In this document: positions 34,764 to 45,524 of the stretch, one piece after another
Layout of the letters: each line of letters opens with the position of its first letter
How positions within the stretch are numbered: position 1 is the first letter of the stretch
DNA from: Oscheius onirici
Lineage: Eukaryota > Nematoda > Chromadorea > Rhabditida > Rhabditidae
Direction: 5' to 3'
Assembly (NCBI GenBank): GCA_932521025.1
Contig: OW051471.1
Location: 3,100,001 to 3,164,000 of the forward strand
Length of the DNA: 64,000 bases
The notes under the pieces: generated by a model
What the model was told of the DNA's origin: nothing
What the model saw: only the letters and a program-made list of their open reading frames with translations
Databases searched by the model: none
Made by a program: the position numbers and the translations under genes

Positions 34764-37700
34764 ATGTTTCTTCTTCTCTTGCTGCCTGTCGTCTTCTCTG
34801 AAGGTATCCTTAACTTTTTCTACAGAAACTTTTAAAATACAGAAGTCTACGACCTCCGGATACATGAAGGAGCCGAAAAGGGAACCCGTCTCACGATGAG
34901 AGTTTCTTTTCAGAGAAGAATGGAAAATCTGAAGAGCTGCTATGGCCAACTGGACACGGAGATTGGCTGGCTCGAGTTCAAGTCGGCTAGGAATGCCTTC
35001 TACACGACCAGTCAGGTCACAGAGTCCAGAAATGGACCGGATCTGATGGGAACTCTTCATCTGTAAGTTAGCTCTTTTCTCGACGTCAACTTGTAAAAAT
35101 ATACTCAATTATACCGTACTCTAAAATAGTGTTTGGAGATGCGTCGCAGACGGTCCTGTATCCAAAATTATCATGACCAATTCCAGACTCTGTGCCGGGA
35201 ACAAGATGCATCTTCTGGAATTCAGAGTGCATGTCTCTCATCGCAATCACTATCCTCCTACATTTGGAAAGATGGACTATACCTTCTATGTCCCCATCGG
35301 AGTGACTGTCGGTTCTTTAGTGGCTAAACTAGACGTGGGTTCTTTCCTACTAACCTCTTGATTCTTGAAGTTTAGGTAACCGACCAGGACCCGGTCATCT
35401 ACAACTCTGAGAGACAGCTCTCCTTTACAGAACCACAGGAATTGTTCAGTGTGGCTGCTGATGGTCGTATTGTTCTCAGCCAAGAGCTGGGAAGTCTCGT
35501 CCCGTACAAGCCGATCAGAAGCCAGGTTCTGGCAATCGATTACGGCAGTCCCCAGCTGCATTCGATTGCGAATGTGACGATTGTTCCGGTCACGATTTCA
35601 GGTAAGGTTTTGGATTGGAAGGGGAAGAGAGTCCCGAGAGACCTTTCAATTAGATACTGACATCTCGTAGAGTAGACGTAATGGGCGTAATCAGGAGTCT
35701 TTTCGGGAAGAGCAAGAAAACAGACGAGGCGTTTAGAAGGGAAGGGTGAATGAGTCACGATACTTTTGAGAGCAGGATACTTGTGTTTGAGTAACGGATT
35801 TTATGTTAGCCTCTTTGAAAAACACTAAACTTTTTGCATTTAGGTGAGTAATTAAGGAGTTTCTTGTAAACATACTTCTAGTCACTAATTGTTACTACTG
35901 TTATTTGTAAAAGTTATTTCTAAAGTTGTATAAAAAACCTATTAGTGTACTCATTTGAAAGTGAGCATACATATACCGGATAGTGAAGAAAGCAAACTTC
36001 CTCAGTTACTGACAGTATCTGTCCCTACTTTCTCTCCAGTAATTGTCTAGTGTATTCTGTCTAGAGCTAGCCTCTTCTACTGGAGACAACACAGTTGAAC
36101 TTCCTGTGAGAGCCGATTCCATTGAACCACTCTAGTCCCACAAGACAGTTCAACTTCCCTTGGTTCCAGTTGTCTGTAGTATCTTTCCACAGCTCGTTCA
36201 ATTTTCGAGGCTTGTCCGGTCGTTGAAGATCTCTCTTCTCTAGTAAAACCACTGATGAAACACTGGAGCTGGATGGTAGTCTCCGGTAGAAAAGTCGTTG
36301 AATCTCCAGTGAACTTCTTCCAACAGTCTCTCCCAGACGACATTCAAGTTCCACCGCCTCGTCTAGTCTCCCATTCCCTTTCACAGCATCTTCCGTCGTT
36401 GAGATAGACCATCCTCGTAGGCTTCCAAGTAACCAAGTCTCCCTGAAGCAAGAAGAGCTGCGAGTAGACGTCAGTACTAGTTGAGAGCATCGGTACAACT
36501 ACCAGGCAATACTCTGTCCAAGATAGCACTTTTTCCTAGTAGAAATACCAAGCTGTAAACAAGCTACAAAACAACAAAAACACAGCCCCCACAAGACCTT
36601 TATTCAATTAGGTCCAAGGTAGCAGGACTGATCGGTGCGAGGCTTGACGACTCCGGGCGGGTTGTTGGCAGGGGCAGGAGCACCAGCAGCACGGAGTCTG
36701 GCTGAAGTCTTCGCGTCCCCAGGCGTATTCCTCCTTCTTGTAGTTGCTGTTCGAGGCGCCACCTATGTATCCGCTACCGTAGCCTTCAGCTCCAGCGTAG
36801 CAGCTCTTGTCGGCCATCTTGTCCAGTCGGGGTAGAGACGTCTGAATGGTTCTTCTCTCTGGTAACTGGGCATTTCTAGTCTGGCGGAAGATTAGTTCTG
36901 ACTGGAGATGACAAGTTCTGTTAAGAGTTGTCAAGACTTACAATTAGTTACTGGACTCTGTTTCTTGACAAAGTTTTACCATTTTCTTTTGACGGAACCA
37001 AAAGGAGATGAAGCTGTGACCAATTCTCGATACTCTTTGATCCCTTCCGTGAGCTATCGACCCTTATCTGGACGTAACCAAGAGTTCTGGAGACTGTTTC
37101 TCTTCACGAACACTCGCCCTTTTAACTTGACTCTTACCAAGTTCGGTGTTTGTCTCGACGTCCGGTCATCTAAGCAGAGGGACCATTTCTGATCTCTAGT
37201 GTCTCGGCTAGACATGTTCGGGAGTTCATTCGTTCTACCTCTTTCCAGCTCTCCGGACATGCTCTGAAGTTCTAGAAACTGTTGAGACATAGGGTAAATC
37301 TTTTCAATAAAAAAAACTGCATCTGACTGGTTCCAGATATCTAAAATTTTCAGAAGTCCGCGAGCTGCATGTCAACGTCGCCACTCCCAGCTACCAGATT
37401 TTCGAATGGGACATTCCAGAATACGGTCACGCCAATCGTTTCCGACTGATGGTTAGGAAGGGAGAAACACCGATCCACGAAGAAGAGTATGAGGGTCGCA
37501 AGACTTCTGCTCTAACAAGAGTGAATCTAATTTTGTTCTTTGGCGACGATCGTTTCAGTTGTCTATCAACCCGGCCGGAAATTTTTCTTACCAAGTCGTC
37601 GCGATAGATGTCCACGGCTCGACTCCGTCCGAATGGAAATCCTTCCAGATCTTTCATAACAGTCAGTTTTCTCATTATTTCTGTTTTGATCCAATTGTGA

Positions 37701-40700
37701 CCGCAATCCAATAGGTTTTCCTTTCGGTACCCATTTTCATCCGTTTAACGCTCAAACACTGGATACTCATATTTGAATCTGCGTATCGTAGCTGAGTATC
37801 CATTGTTTGAGTTTTTTGTGGAAATGTGTCTCGGAGCGAAAAACTGGCTAATGCGTTTCTAGGCACAATGAAACACTTAAACATTGGATACTCAGCTGTG
37901 GTACTCAGTCAAATCCAACATTCTACAGCGTATCCGAGCTGAATATCCAATGTTTGTGTACTAAAGGAGGTCTCGAAACGAAAGTCGAAATTCAGGTCTG
38001 GACTGTCCTGGAGACTGTGGACGCGGCGGAATTCCTCTCTGTTACTACGGTACCTTCAATCGAGTGGAACAGTACTCTGATCATGACGGAGCACATTGCA
38101 TCTGCTTTGCCGGCTTTACAGGAATCGGCTGTGAAACCGTCGGTCAGTCTTTCTAGTGGGAAGGGGTAAGAGTAATTTGGCTAGTTTCTGGCCAGATGGA
38201 GCGCAATTCGTCATTTGGTGCGAGCCATTAACGGTAGGAAACACACCGCCAAATATGCTAATTTGGTCATCTTGACAGCTTTTGGCACTGGCGGAAGCGC
38301 CGTCGTGAGCCCCCTCAGATTTAGGGGCACATTTAATTGAGCCGACGTAAACAGAAGGATATCTTGAGATAAAGGGTATGGGGGAGTATTTAGAGTAGAA
38401 CGCAGATAATCGCAAAATGAGCTGCGAAGTCATAGCGTATGTCTGATGCTCCCAGTAAATATGTTCAGATCTCTATTCAACTGTGCGGTTCTTTGAATTG
38501 ATCAGGGATTTGTTTGAACCAGTAGGATTTGGTCTCAGAGTTGCTAAAAAGCAAGGGAACAGTCATTTTCAGCCCGTTGCTTCTCCGAGAAGACTGTCGA
38601 CGGTTACGGGGGACTCGATTGGCCTGACACTGACAGCAACATCAGCCTCAAAATGGACTGTCCCTACAACCATCCGAAAGAGAATCAGTTTCTCGAAAGG
38701 AGCTGCATCTGGGACAAGACGAGTCAGCGAGCTCTCTGGGCTAGACCGAAAGAACACGAAAAATGCAAGCAGCAGGTCAGTTTCTTTGAAGAAAAAGACA
38801 ATAATATAATGTGACTAGAGTCCAGGTGTTTCGGACCTATTAGTCTCATTGAGGGAGAACAATGGCCATCGTGGCCGATTTATGACCGTGAGGATGGGGC
38901 CGAACGACTTTCTCGCAGCTGTTAGCAATTTAGTTCTTTTTCAGACTTCCGTACTCACACACCTGGGCATGCTGGGGACATTTGCAGGGAACGCGAATAG
39001 CGTCTCGACAGTACATACAGTCTCCAGGTTTTGGAAAGTTTTTTTTCAAAAAAAAATGTTATTCAGATTCGTTAGAGAGCTCCTGGACGTGCCAGCTTTT
39101 GCTAAGAACAGTTCCGGTTCGGCTCATTTCGACCAGAAGATTGCCGAAAATGTGGCCAGAGTCCTGGAGACGATTCTGGCTCTGGACATTGAGAGTCTAC
39201 AGGGGAACACAAGCGTAGCCAAGGCAGATCTTTGGGCTTCTGTAGAAGAAATGGGAAGACGACTTCCCATCCCCTTCACAATTGCCTCTCCTGATCACGG
39301 GCTGATCATGAAGACGGTGACGTGGCACAAGTTTCAAGATCCAGTGGATACGGCTGTCGGGACGAGATGTCGACTGAACTTACCAAAAGTGGACCCGAAT
39401 CAAGTGATTAGAGCCATCTGCATGACCAACGCGACTCTCTTTGACATTGTCGACCAAACGTGAGTTCATTTTCAACAAATATAGCGCGCAGTGAAGAAAT
39501 GTGGGTACGGTAATCAGGACTGTGTTGTCACTAGAAGTCGGATGTTTCGCGAATTCTGAATCGAACAGTGGGATTATATAGGACTCTCGCTTAAATTGTA
39601 GGAAGGGAGAATGGTCTTGTATCTGAAGCAGTGAGAGGGAAAGTGTAGTGTTTTTGAGCTGTAAGAATGAGATAGTGCAAGGGATCAGATCCGGAACTAA
39701 ACGAGTAAAAAGGTACTGTCTCTGATGTAGAACTGCTAGAGGTAGGACAGAGAGCTGATCAAGAAATGCGAAAGTCAATGATTATTGTCGCTGTGCTGTG
39801 AGAGTGAGCATAGTCAGTGAATTAGCACAGTCTCTGACTTGAATCTCTGAGAAGAAGAGAGTACACTAACTCTGGTCTGGTTCTGTAGACGAATCAGAGC
39901 ACTGTTTTTGATCTGGAGCAGAAAGACAAAGTCTGTGGACAGACTGTCATCAACTACGAGTCTATCAAGACCTTTCAGAAGCCCTGTCCTGTCTCTAGAA
40001 GTGGATTCCGAAGAACCAGTTCAGTTCAGTCGACTCACAGTCCTTCTCAAACCCAAAGACCAGTCGGAAAACTATACATGTGTCTTCTACGACGCCGTCG
40101 AAAGTGGCTGGTCAACGAAGGGAATCAGACGGATAGATGCAAACTACCACGGTTTTGTTCGCTGCGAGACCAACCATCTGGGAGTCTTTAGTCTCTTGCC
40201 GGTATGTCGATAGACTACAGGGCGAGAATCTCATTTTCAGGAACGGTACTTTGCTTCGGAACAGGACTACTTCAAGGACATTTCGACTCTTATTCCAGTA
40301 GTCACGACGCTAATCTCATTGGTCATTTCGCTCATCATGCTCTTCATTGCCGCAATTCAAAAAAGCCAAACCATCGACTTTCCTCTTCTGGCATTCCTTT
40401 TCGTCATCTTTGCCCTGAACATTGCTCACTTTGTTATGCTTCTGGCTCCACAGGTATGGTTTCATGGCCACTGTCACCGTTTTTCGGTAAACACGAGGCT
40501 CGAAACGAAAGGTCTCTTGATTACGGTCATTGCTTCATTTTTTCTGAATAAGCTTGTTTCAGGTCGGTGATCCGTTCGACGTAGCTCCCGTTCTCCAGCT
40601 GACCTTCCAGTTCTGTGTACTGTCACTCTCAGCCTCCCTGTTCCTCGTCCTTACGTCCCTTCGGGAAATCATCAGTCCACCAGAAAGGACGAAAAATGAA

Positions 40701-41980
40701 GAGCCATGTTGTTCAAAGGCCTGCTTTGTGTTTAGTCTGGCTCTGGGTAGGTCATCTGGTCTAGGAAAGAGACAAAAACTTTCAGTCGTTCCTGGGATCC
40801 TGACCTTCACGACTTACTACTTTTCCGAAGATTTTCATGACTTTGACAGGTAAGTAACTTGATCTTTAAAAAAACATTTGAAAGTTCCAGACTCTTCCAA
40901 AGGATCGACTGGCTCTTCTTGGCCAACTACCTCTTCCCATCGGTTCTCTTCTTCTCCCTAGCTATGATCTATGCCGGATGGAATACATTGACTAGTAATG
41001 GACCGAAGTGAGTACTTGGAATTTCTTATGAACAGAACTATTTAGGCATCGAAACCGTGGAAGTTCGGACAGAAACATGGCTCTGGGACCGGCTATCACT
41101 GCCAGCTTTGTCTCTATTTTTATGGTGAGTCGTCTCGAGAGTCGTCTTGGGAACTGGGTTGACTCTTGATTATTATGACTCTTTGTTCCTAGCCGATTCA
41201 GTAGTTCAAAATTGGCCGAATCGAAACAAGCACACACTCAGCAAGATTTCAATCAGGACGAATCCGTTTTTGCGACTGATTTTAAGCTCATGCACATCCC
41301 CGGTCCAATGAATTTTGGGATAAGCATCCAGAGCATCAGATGTTACAGTAACCTGACCAACGTTCTAGGCTACAGAAGGGGCGCTTACTTTGTCAGAGCT
41401 CGGCTTATGCATATACCCTTGAATCGCTTGGGAAAAGAGGATCTTGGCGAGCTTAGTTTCTCAGCTATGACAGGGAGACGCCACACTATAAATCTAGTCT
41501 TGTAGCTTGTAAATTTAAAAGACTTGTTTATCCTGTCCCGGTCCGATGAATTTTAGCATAAGTGTCAACGGTCATAGTGGGTTTGGGACAAATGGATCTG
41601 GAAGGGGTGAAATGCATTCACTTATTCGAACACATTTTCAGACTTTTGCTCTCTGTGCAGACATCGTGCTCTTCTTCCTTCGAGGAACCTACCTCCAAGT
41701 CTCTATCATTCTCCCAATCACCCAGATCCTTTTCGACATTCTTCTCGTCATCTTCGTCGGCTACATCTTCCGAGCCCGTTTCCACAGTGAGAAGCCGGAA
41801 GGAACGTCCTCTTGCAACTCGCTGGAACGGAAAAGAGACATCTCCAGGGCGCTGCTAGACCATGTGGCCGAAACTGCCAAACAGAGTGATGCCGGGAGCA
41901 ATGGCAGTATGCACTCCGACTGCTATCTCCAACTCCATCAAAATCTTTACGAACGAGCCCCGATGGTCAGTATTGTCTAA
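34764..41980 (+). CDS. Compact adhesion GPCR: cadherin-EGF-HormR-GAIN/GPS-7TM
   Basis: About 17 exons join to roughly 800 or more residues. A signal peptide (MFLLLLLPVVFSE) is followed by a unique region, a cadherin repeat (HYPPTF, VAKLDVTDQDP, VAADGRIVLSQEL), a second cadherin-like part (37354-37650), and an EGF-like unit (LDCPGDC, CICFAGFTGIGCE; 37995). Next come a HormR domain (38573-38775, CPYNHP, RSCIWD), a GAIN region, a GPS motif (about 40080-40195) and seven membrane spans (40241-41760). The tail ends MVSIV, a possible class I PDZ ligand. AATAAA lies near 42108. Domain order resembles Flamingo/CELSR, but with few cadherin repeats and no visible laminin-G domain. The GPS lacks two cysteines and the cleavage residue. 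The 1.75-kb intron after 35600 holds an antisense gene. Confidence 0.85.
36608..36817 (-). CDS. Small Tyr/Gly-rich protein nested in a GPCR intron
   Basis: An ATG at 36817 opens MADKSCYAGAEGYGSGYIGG and runs 69 residues, ending in a cysteine-rich part. AATAAA begins right at the end of the frame (36599-36604), a good sign of a real transcript end. A second frame over the 3' half reads DAKTSARLRAAGAPAPANNP and ends SCYLGPN, which looks more protein-like than the Cys-rich reading, so either a frameshift or an unseen splice may be involved. The gene lies wholly inside the long third-to-fourth domain intron of the adhesion GPCR, on the opposite strand. Function is unknown. Confidence 0.5.
   Translation of the reverse strand: MADKSCYAGAEGYGSGYIGGASNSNYKKEEYAWGREDFSQTPCCWCSCPCQQPARSRQASHRSVLLPWT
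37751..37958. repeat. Two palindromic MITE-like hairpins in a GPCR intron
   Basis: Hairpin 1 (37751-37811) pairs CTCAAACACTGGATACTCA with TGAGTATCCATTGTTTGAG. Hairpin 2 (about 37876-37958) pairs TTAAACATTGGATACTCAGC with GCTGAATATCCAATGTTTG. Related single ends (GCTGAGTATCCAATTT; CTAAGTATCCAATTTT) lie near 47941 and 57269. This is consistent with a small palindromic MITE family. Confidence 0.7.
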
Positions 41981-42489
41981 TCGTTGAAACCGGTACTCCT
42001 CTTTTTTGAGCCTCACAAAATCCAAGACATTCCTCTAGATCAAAAACCAAGAGAGCTTTCTCTTTCTTTATGTATATTGGTGAAATCGCTGTGATCTCTT
42101 TTATTCGAATAAAGACATTTATCAAGGAGGACCGGGCCATGGCCAGAGGTTGTCAAGAATTGTGAAGCCGGCTATCCAGAAGGCGGCAAACGTTGCCTGA
42201 AGGAGAGTTACGAAGTATCAACGCGGAAGAACTTACCAGAGAGGCGAGAGCTAGAAAAAGACAAAAACAGGCACGTTCTTCTTTGGAAACCATCGGGAGT
42301 AGAAAGGGGAAAGAGAAGGGATCAACTCTGCGGGTGGGAATGCGAAGAAAGGGGAAGAACTGGCAGATAGTGACGTCAAGCTACACGGATAAGGCGATGC
42401 AATGGTTCATTGCAGTGAGATTTTCAATCCTATGTGTTGTTTGAGAAAACGTATAAATTACACTCAACCACGAAGTCTCTTTGGCCATA

Positions 42490-42813
42490 TCGACTCTTTG
42501 GAGAGATAGGCGCACTCTAACAATGTCGGTTTCGATACTTTCGAAAATGACCACTTTTTCCACACAAAAAAAATTATCATCGTGCCAACAACCTAAAAAA
42601 GGGTATTTGTCAGCAATAAGAATCACTGATACCCTGGCTACTTTCGAAATGGTCATCGTGGGAAAGGTTACAAATTGGAGGGCTGAATACTGGCACCAGG
42701 AAGCCATGATATTAGCTATCGAAGTGAAACTGTGCATGTAGTTCGTGGGCACGTGAATCGGCTGAACAGAGTAGCGAGACGAGGCAAAAAAAAAATGAAA
42801 GCACAATGTGTTT
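42490..42813 (-). pseudogene. Rearranged partial copy of the PAPS-transporter gene
   Basis: Read on the minus strand, this segment joins three pieces of the locus at 53.3-55.4 kb. They are its 5' flank (about 53380-53445), part of exon 2 with the next intron and first bases of exon 3 (53985-54170), and its 3' flank (about 55345-55395). The exon part (NYMHSFTSIANIMASWCQYS) differs from the parent by a handful of bases, and the intron is kept, so this arose from DNA and not from mRNA. Most of the coding region is missing; it cannot make a transporter. Confidence 0.8.
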
Positions 42814-43953
42814 GGTATTTGAAATGGCCGCCTTTTTTTTTTTTTTTTTGGGACAGCCCCAAAATGCGGAAAACCACTTTGTGCGAAACCATTTTGAAAA
42901 CGTCCCACTTTGGCGCCATCCATTTTGAGCGCGGCCAATTTGAACGTCCCCATTCTGGAGTGCAACATTTTGCACGACGTTTTCACGTAATCACGTATTT
43001 TCTATTCCGCAATTACCGTTTCCCTAAAATATACTCCTCTTTATGGCTTTTAGCTATTTTTCGGTCTTTTTTCCCGTTTTTATGACGAAAACAATAAATG
43101 GGACAAGAAACGGACATATGCCATCGCGTTGATCAACTTTCCGGCTCCTCTGGGTGATTAAAAACTGGTTCTTGATGAAAATCAATTCGTAGCAGTAAAT
43201 ATTGGACAAGAACAAGTAATACTCTTAGAAAAGTTTATTGAATCATCTATAAGTACAATTTTAGTGCTAAGACTCGAAAATGAATGAAATTCTGTCGATA
43301 CCGGGTAGGGTATCCGAAGGCACGTCTTCGAGCTCGTTTCACTGCTTGGAGGCGTTGGCTCTTCAGAAGAGACGCTGTGTTGGAGTTCTCTTTCGCCTAG
43401 GATGGTTGTTGTATAGAAGAACAAAGTCATACCTTTTCGACAGGAAACTTTTCGACATAACTTGTAAAAGTGTTCGTAGACGTATGATTTGTCCCCGTTG
43501 TATCGAAGAAGTTGTATGAGATAGTTGTCGACGTCCTTCGTTTTTCTCCTCCTCCGTTTTAGGTTTTCCGGCTGGTGGTTGACTTCTAGGGCATGATTTT
43601 AACTTGACGGGCTCTAAAATGACCGCTATGGTATGCGAAAATGTTTTTACAAGGCAATAGCACAATAAAGTAAAGAAAATACGGAAAAACTAGGCAAAAA
43701 TGGAAGAAATTCTGAAAAAAATGAAAAATGACGAATATTTTAGGGAAACGTTAATTGCGGAATAGAAAATACGTGATTACGTACAAACGTCGTACAAAAT
43801 GTCGCACCTCCAGAATGGCGACGTTCAAATTGGCCGCGTTCAAACTGTAGCGAATTCATTTTGGGTTTCGCGCGGAATGGGTCATTTTCAAAGTGTTTTT
43901 CCGCATTTTGGGGCTGTCTCTTTTTTTTGCCGCGAAAAGACGTTTCAAATACC
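42814..43953. mobile_element. DNA transposon with about 200-base terminal inverted repeats
   Basis: The left arm starts GGTATTTGAAATGGCCGCC and the right arm, reverse-complemented, starts GGTATTTGAAACGTCTTTTC. Both continue through GACAGCCCCAAAATGCGG, GCGGCCAATTTGAACGTC and TAATCACGTATTTTCTATTC to about 43028 and 43735. The 0.7-kb centre has short open frames (one on minus at 43363-43665) with no recognisable transposase. A 61-base version with the same two ends lies at 53338. Superfamily is not determined. Confidence 0.75.
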
Positions 43954-44440
43954 GTAAAACCTCAATTGGTAATACTATAGCAGGCACCCCCCTCCATTCA
44001 AATATTTTGGCGCGCAATGTGTGAAATCGGGATTTTCACCACTTTTCCGTTATTTTTTCACGTTCTAGATGTGTTTATCGAACTCGGCGCCAATTATAAC
44101 CCCTAGGATGCCGAAATACTTGAAAAATTAGGCGAAATACTTCAGAATAAGCAACATCGCTAACATATTGCACCCCCCCCCCCCCCCCCCCCCCCCGAGA
44201 GTTTCTCTAGATTTTTCACTATTTTATTCGATTGGAGACTCACCCAAGGGGTAGTTTTTGATGCTGCGTTCGATAAATGCAGCTAGAACGTGAAATAATT
44301 CTGGAAAAATGTTAAAAACGCGAATTTAGTCAATTTATGGCTTGCGCGCCAAAATATTTGAATGGAGGGGGGTGCCTGCTATAGTATTACCCCTCAATTT
44401 GAAGCCCCCCTCTATTAGAAGCCCCCCCCCCCAAATCTGG
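43951..44440 (+). mobile_element. 5' end of a second pogo-like element, split by the MITE
   Basis: With the MITE removed, the sequence TACCGTAAAACCTCAATT continues TGAAGCCCCCCTCTATTAGA, then AGCC. This parallels the TACCGTATTTC and CTCTATTAGAAGC parts of the pogo-like end at 28077. Its first bases overlap the last bases of the preceding long-repeat element (CAAATACC). I could not find a matching right end downstream, so it may be a truncated copy. Confidence 0.5.
43968..44391. mobile_element. MITE copy 1 with perfect 48-base ends and 8-base target duplication
   Basis: The ends are perfect inverted repeats for about 48 bases: GGTAATACTATAGCAGGCAC, then CCCCCTCCATTCAAATATTT and TGGCGCGC. Weaker pairing continues inward (CACGTTCTAG). 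Flanks are exact copies of CCTCAATT (43960-43967 and 44392-44399), an 8-base target duplication as made by hAT, Merlin or P elements. The centre holds a run of about 30 C. There is no coding capacity. Confidence 0.9.
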
Positions 44441-44569
44441 CCGTTTTCAACGTTTTTATGTTACAATTTCGTCTCATTTTGTGTTTTTCTCAATATCTTT
44501 GCTGTTTTATTATTCTCTTTGTTTGTTTTTACTTTTAGCAGAATTAATTTCATATTGCAGAAGGAAAAT

Positions 44570-45506
44570 GTCTTCTCGTGAATGTGACGAGGAAGAAATG
44601 CCGAAGAACCGTCGCTTGGAGCTGAAGAGGTTTTTTTTTCTAATTACTTTTTTATTGTACTTTCTGGAGGATCCCTCGAAAGTCATAATGTCGTCTGAAG
44701 CTGTCTATCGTTTCGTGGTGATCGTCCTGGACGAATCTTTCGAGAAGATCACATCCGGAACGGACTACAGAGCTTACAGATGATGGCAAAGAAGAAAGAC
44801 AATATAGTTTCCCTTCTTTTTTGGACCCGTACTGTGCGACTCTCCGAGCTTCGACCGAGATGTTTACTAACCTGTACCTCGAGTTTGCTCAACAGTACAA
44901 GAAAGGTCTTCGCGTTGGTCTCCTTCCTGGAGACGAAATGAGCCACGACTTCCCGAAGCGATACTGCCTCACACTGGTCATCAAGGTACTGTGTCTCTCC
45001 TCAAAGTGATTTGACCGTTCGCCAGCTCACCAACTACCTGGCGGAAGCTGAGATGTCTCTGAACAAAAGATGGGATGTTGTGACCACTCTCAGCCAATTC
45101 CGAATCCTGTCGGACACCGTACTCAAGTTCACCAAGGGCGACTCGCCCTCTACGCTCCTATTAAAGACTCTGAATTCTAACGACTACTTCTCTGACGATG
45201 ACGGTGCCACCTCGCCAACTCGCTCACATGGAGGACACTCTCTCTTTGCTGTCGATGCCCGGATGAACAATCGTGACGAGCAATGCCACCATGACAAGGG
45301 ACAATAATTTAATCATTGTGGAGGCCGCTATGGAGGACAGTTTGGAGGACAACGTGGAGGATTCTTTCGTGATGACAGACTCCAGCAGAAACTCGACTCT
45401 CGACGAGATGACCCCTCCGGCCAACAGCAAGAGAACAAGATTTATCTCAAAGTTACTACAAGTGTCATGGAATGGAAAAAAAGAACAACAAGTGATATCA
45501 GGATGA
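44570..45506 (+). CDS. Unknown protein gene, frame partly uncertain
   Basis: A first ATG at 44570 (MSSRECDEEEMPKNRRLELK) or a later one near 44688 (MSSEAVYRFVVIVLDESFEK) precedes well-formed exons: SFPSFLDPYCATLRASTEMF and DEMSHDFPKRYCLTLVIK up to GTACTG near 44984, then, after TTCGCCAG, QLTNYLAEAEMSLNKRWDV onward. The piece before 44780 is in a different frame from what follows. Past the stop at 45305 a Gly/Arg-rich reading (GGRYGGQFGGQRGGFF) continues in the same frame, which hints at a disrupted or mis-sequenced gene. It is convergent with GMP reductase. I do not recognise the family. Confidence 0.45.
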
Positions 45507-45524
45507 GAGGAATATGCCGGACTT

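Noticed and set aside
36067-36498. A 143-codon minus-strand frame in the GPCR intron
   Set aside because: It has no ATG near a leader and no family features or polyadenylation signal, unlike the neighbouring nested gene.
37450-37553. A non-GT splice donor (GAG|GG) in the adhesion GPCR
   Set aside because: An upstream in-phase donor (ATG|GTTAGG) gives a normal intron and a sensible cadherin reading.
44165-44198. The run of about 30 C as a functional element
   Set aside because: It lies at the centre of MITE copy 1 and is best read as a simple-sequence expansion whose length may be uncertain in the assembly.
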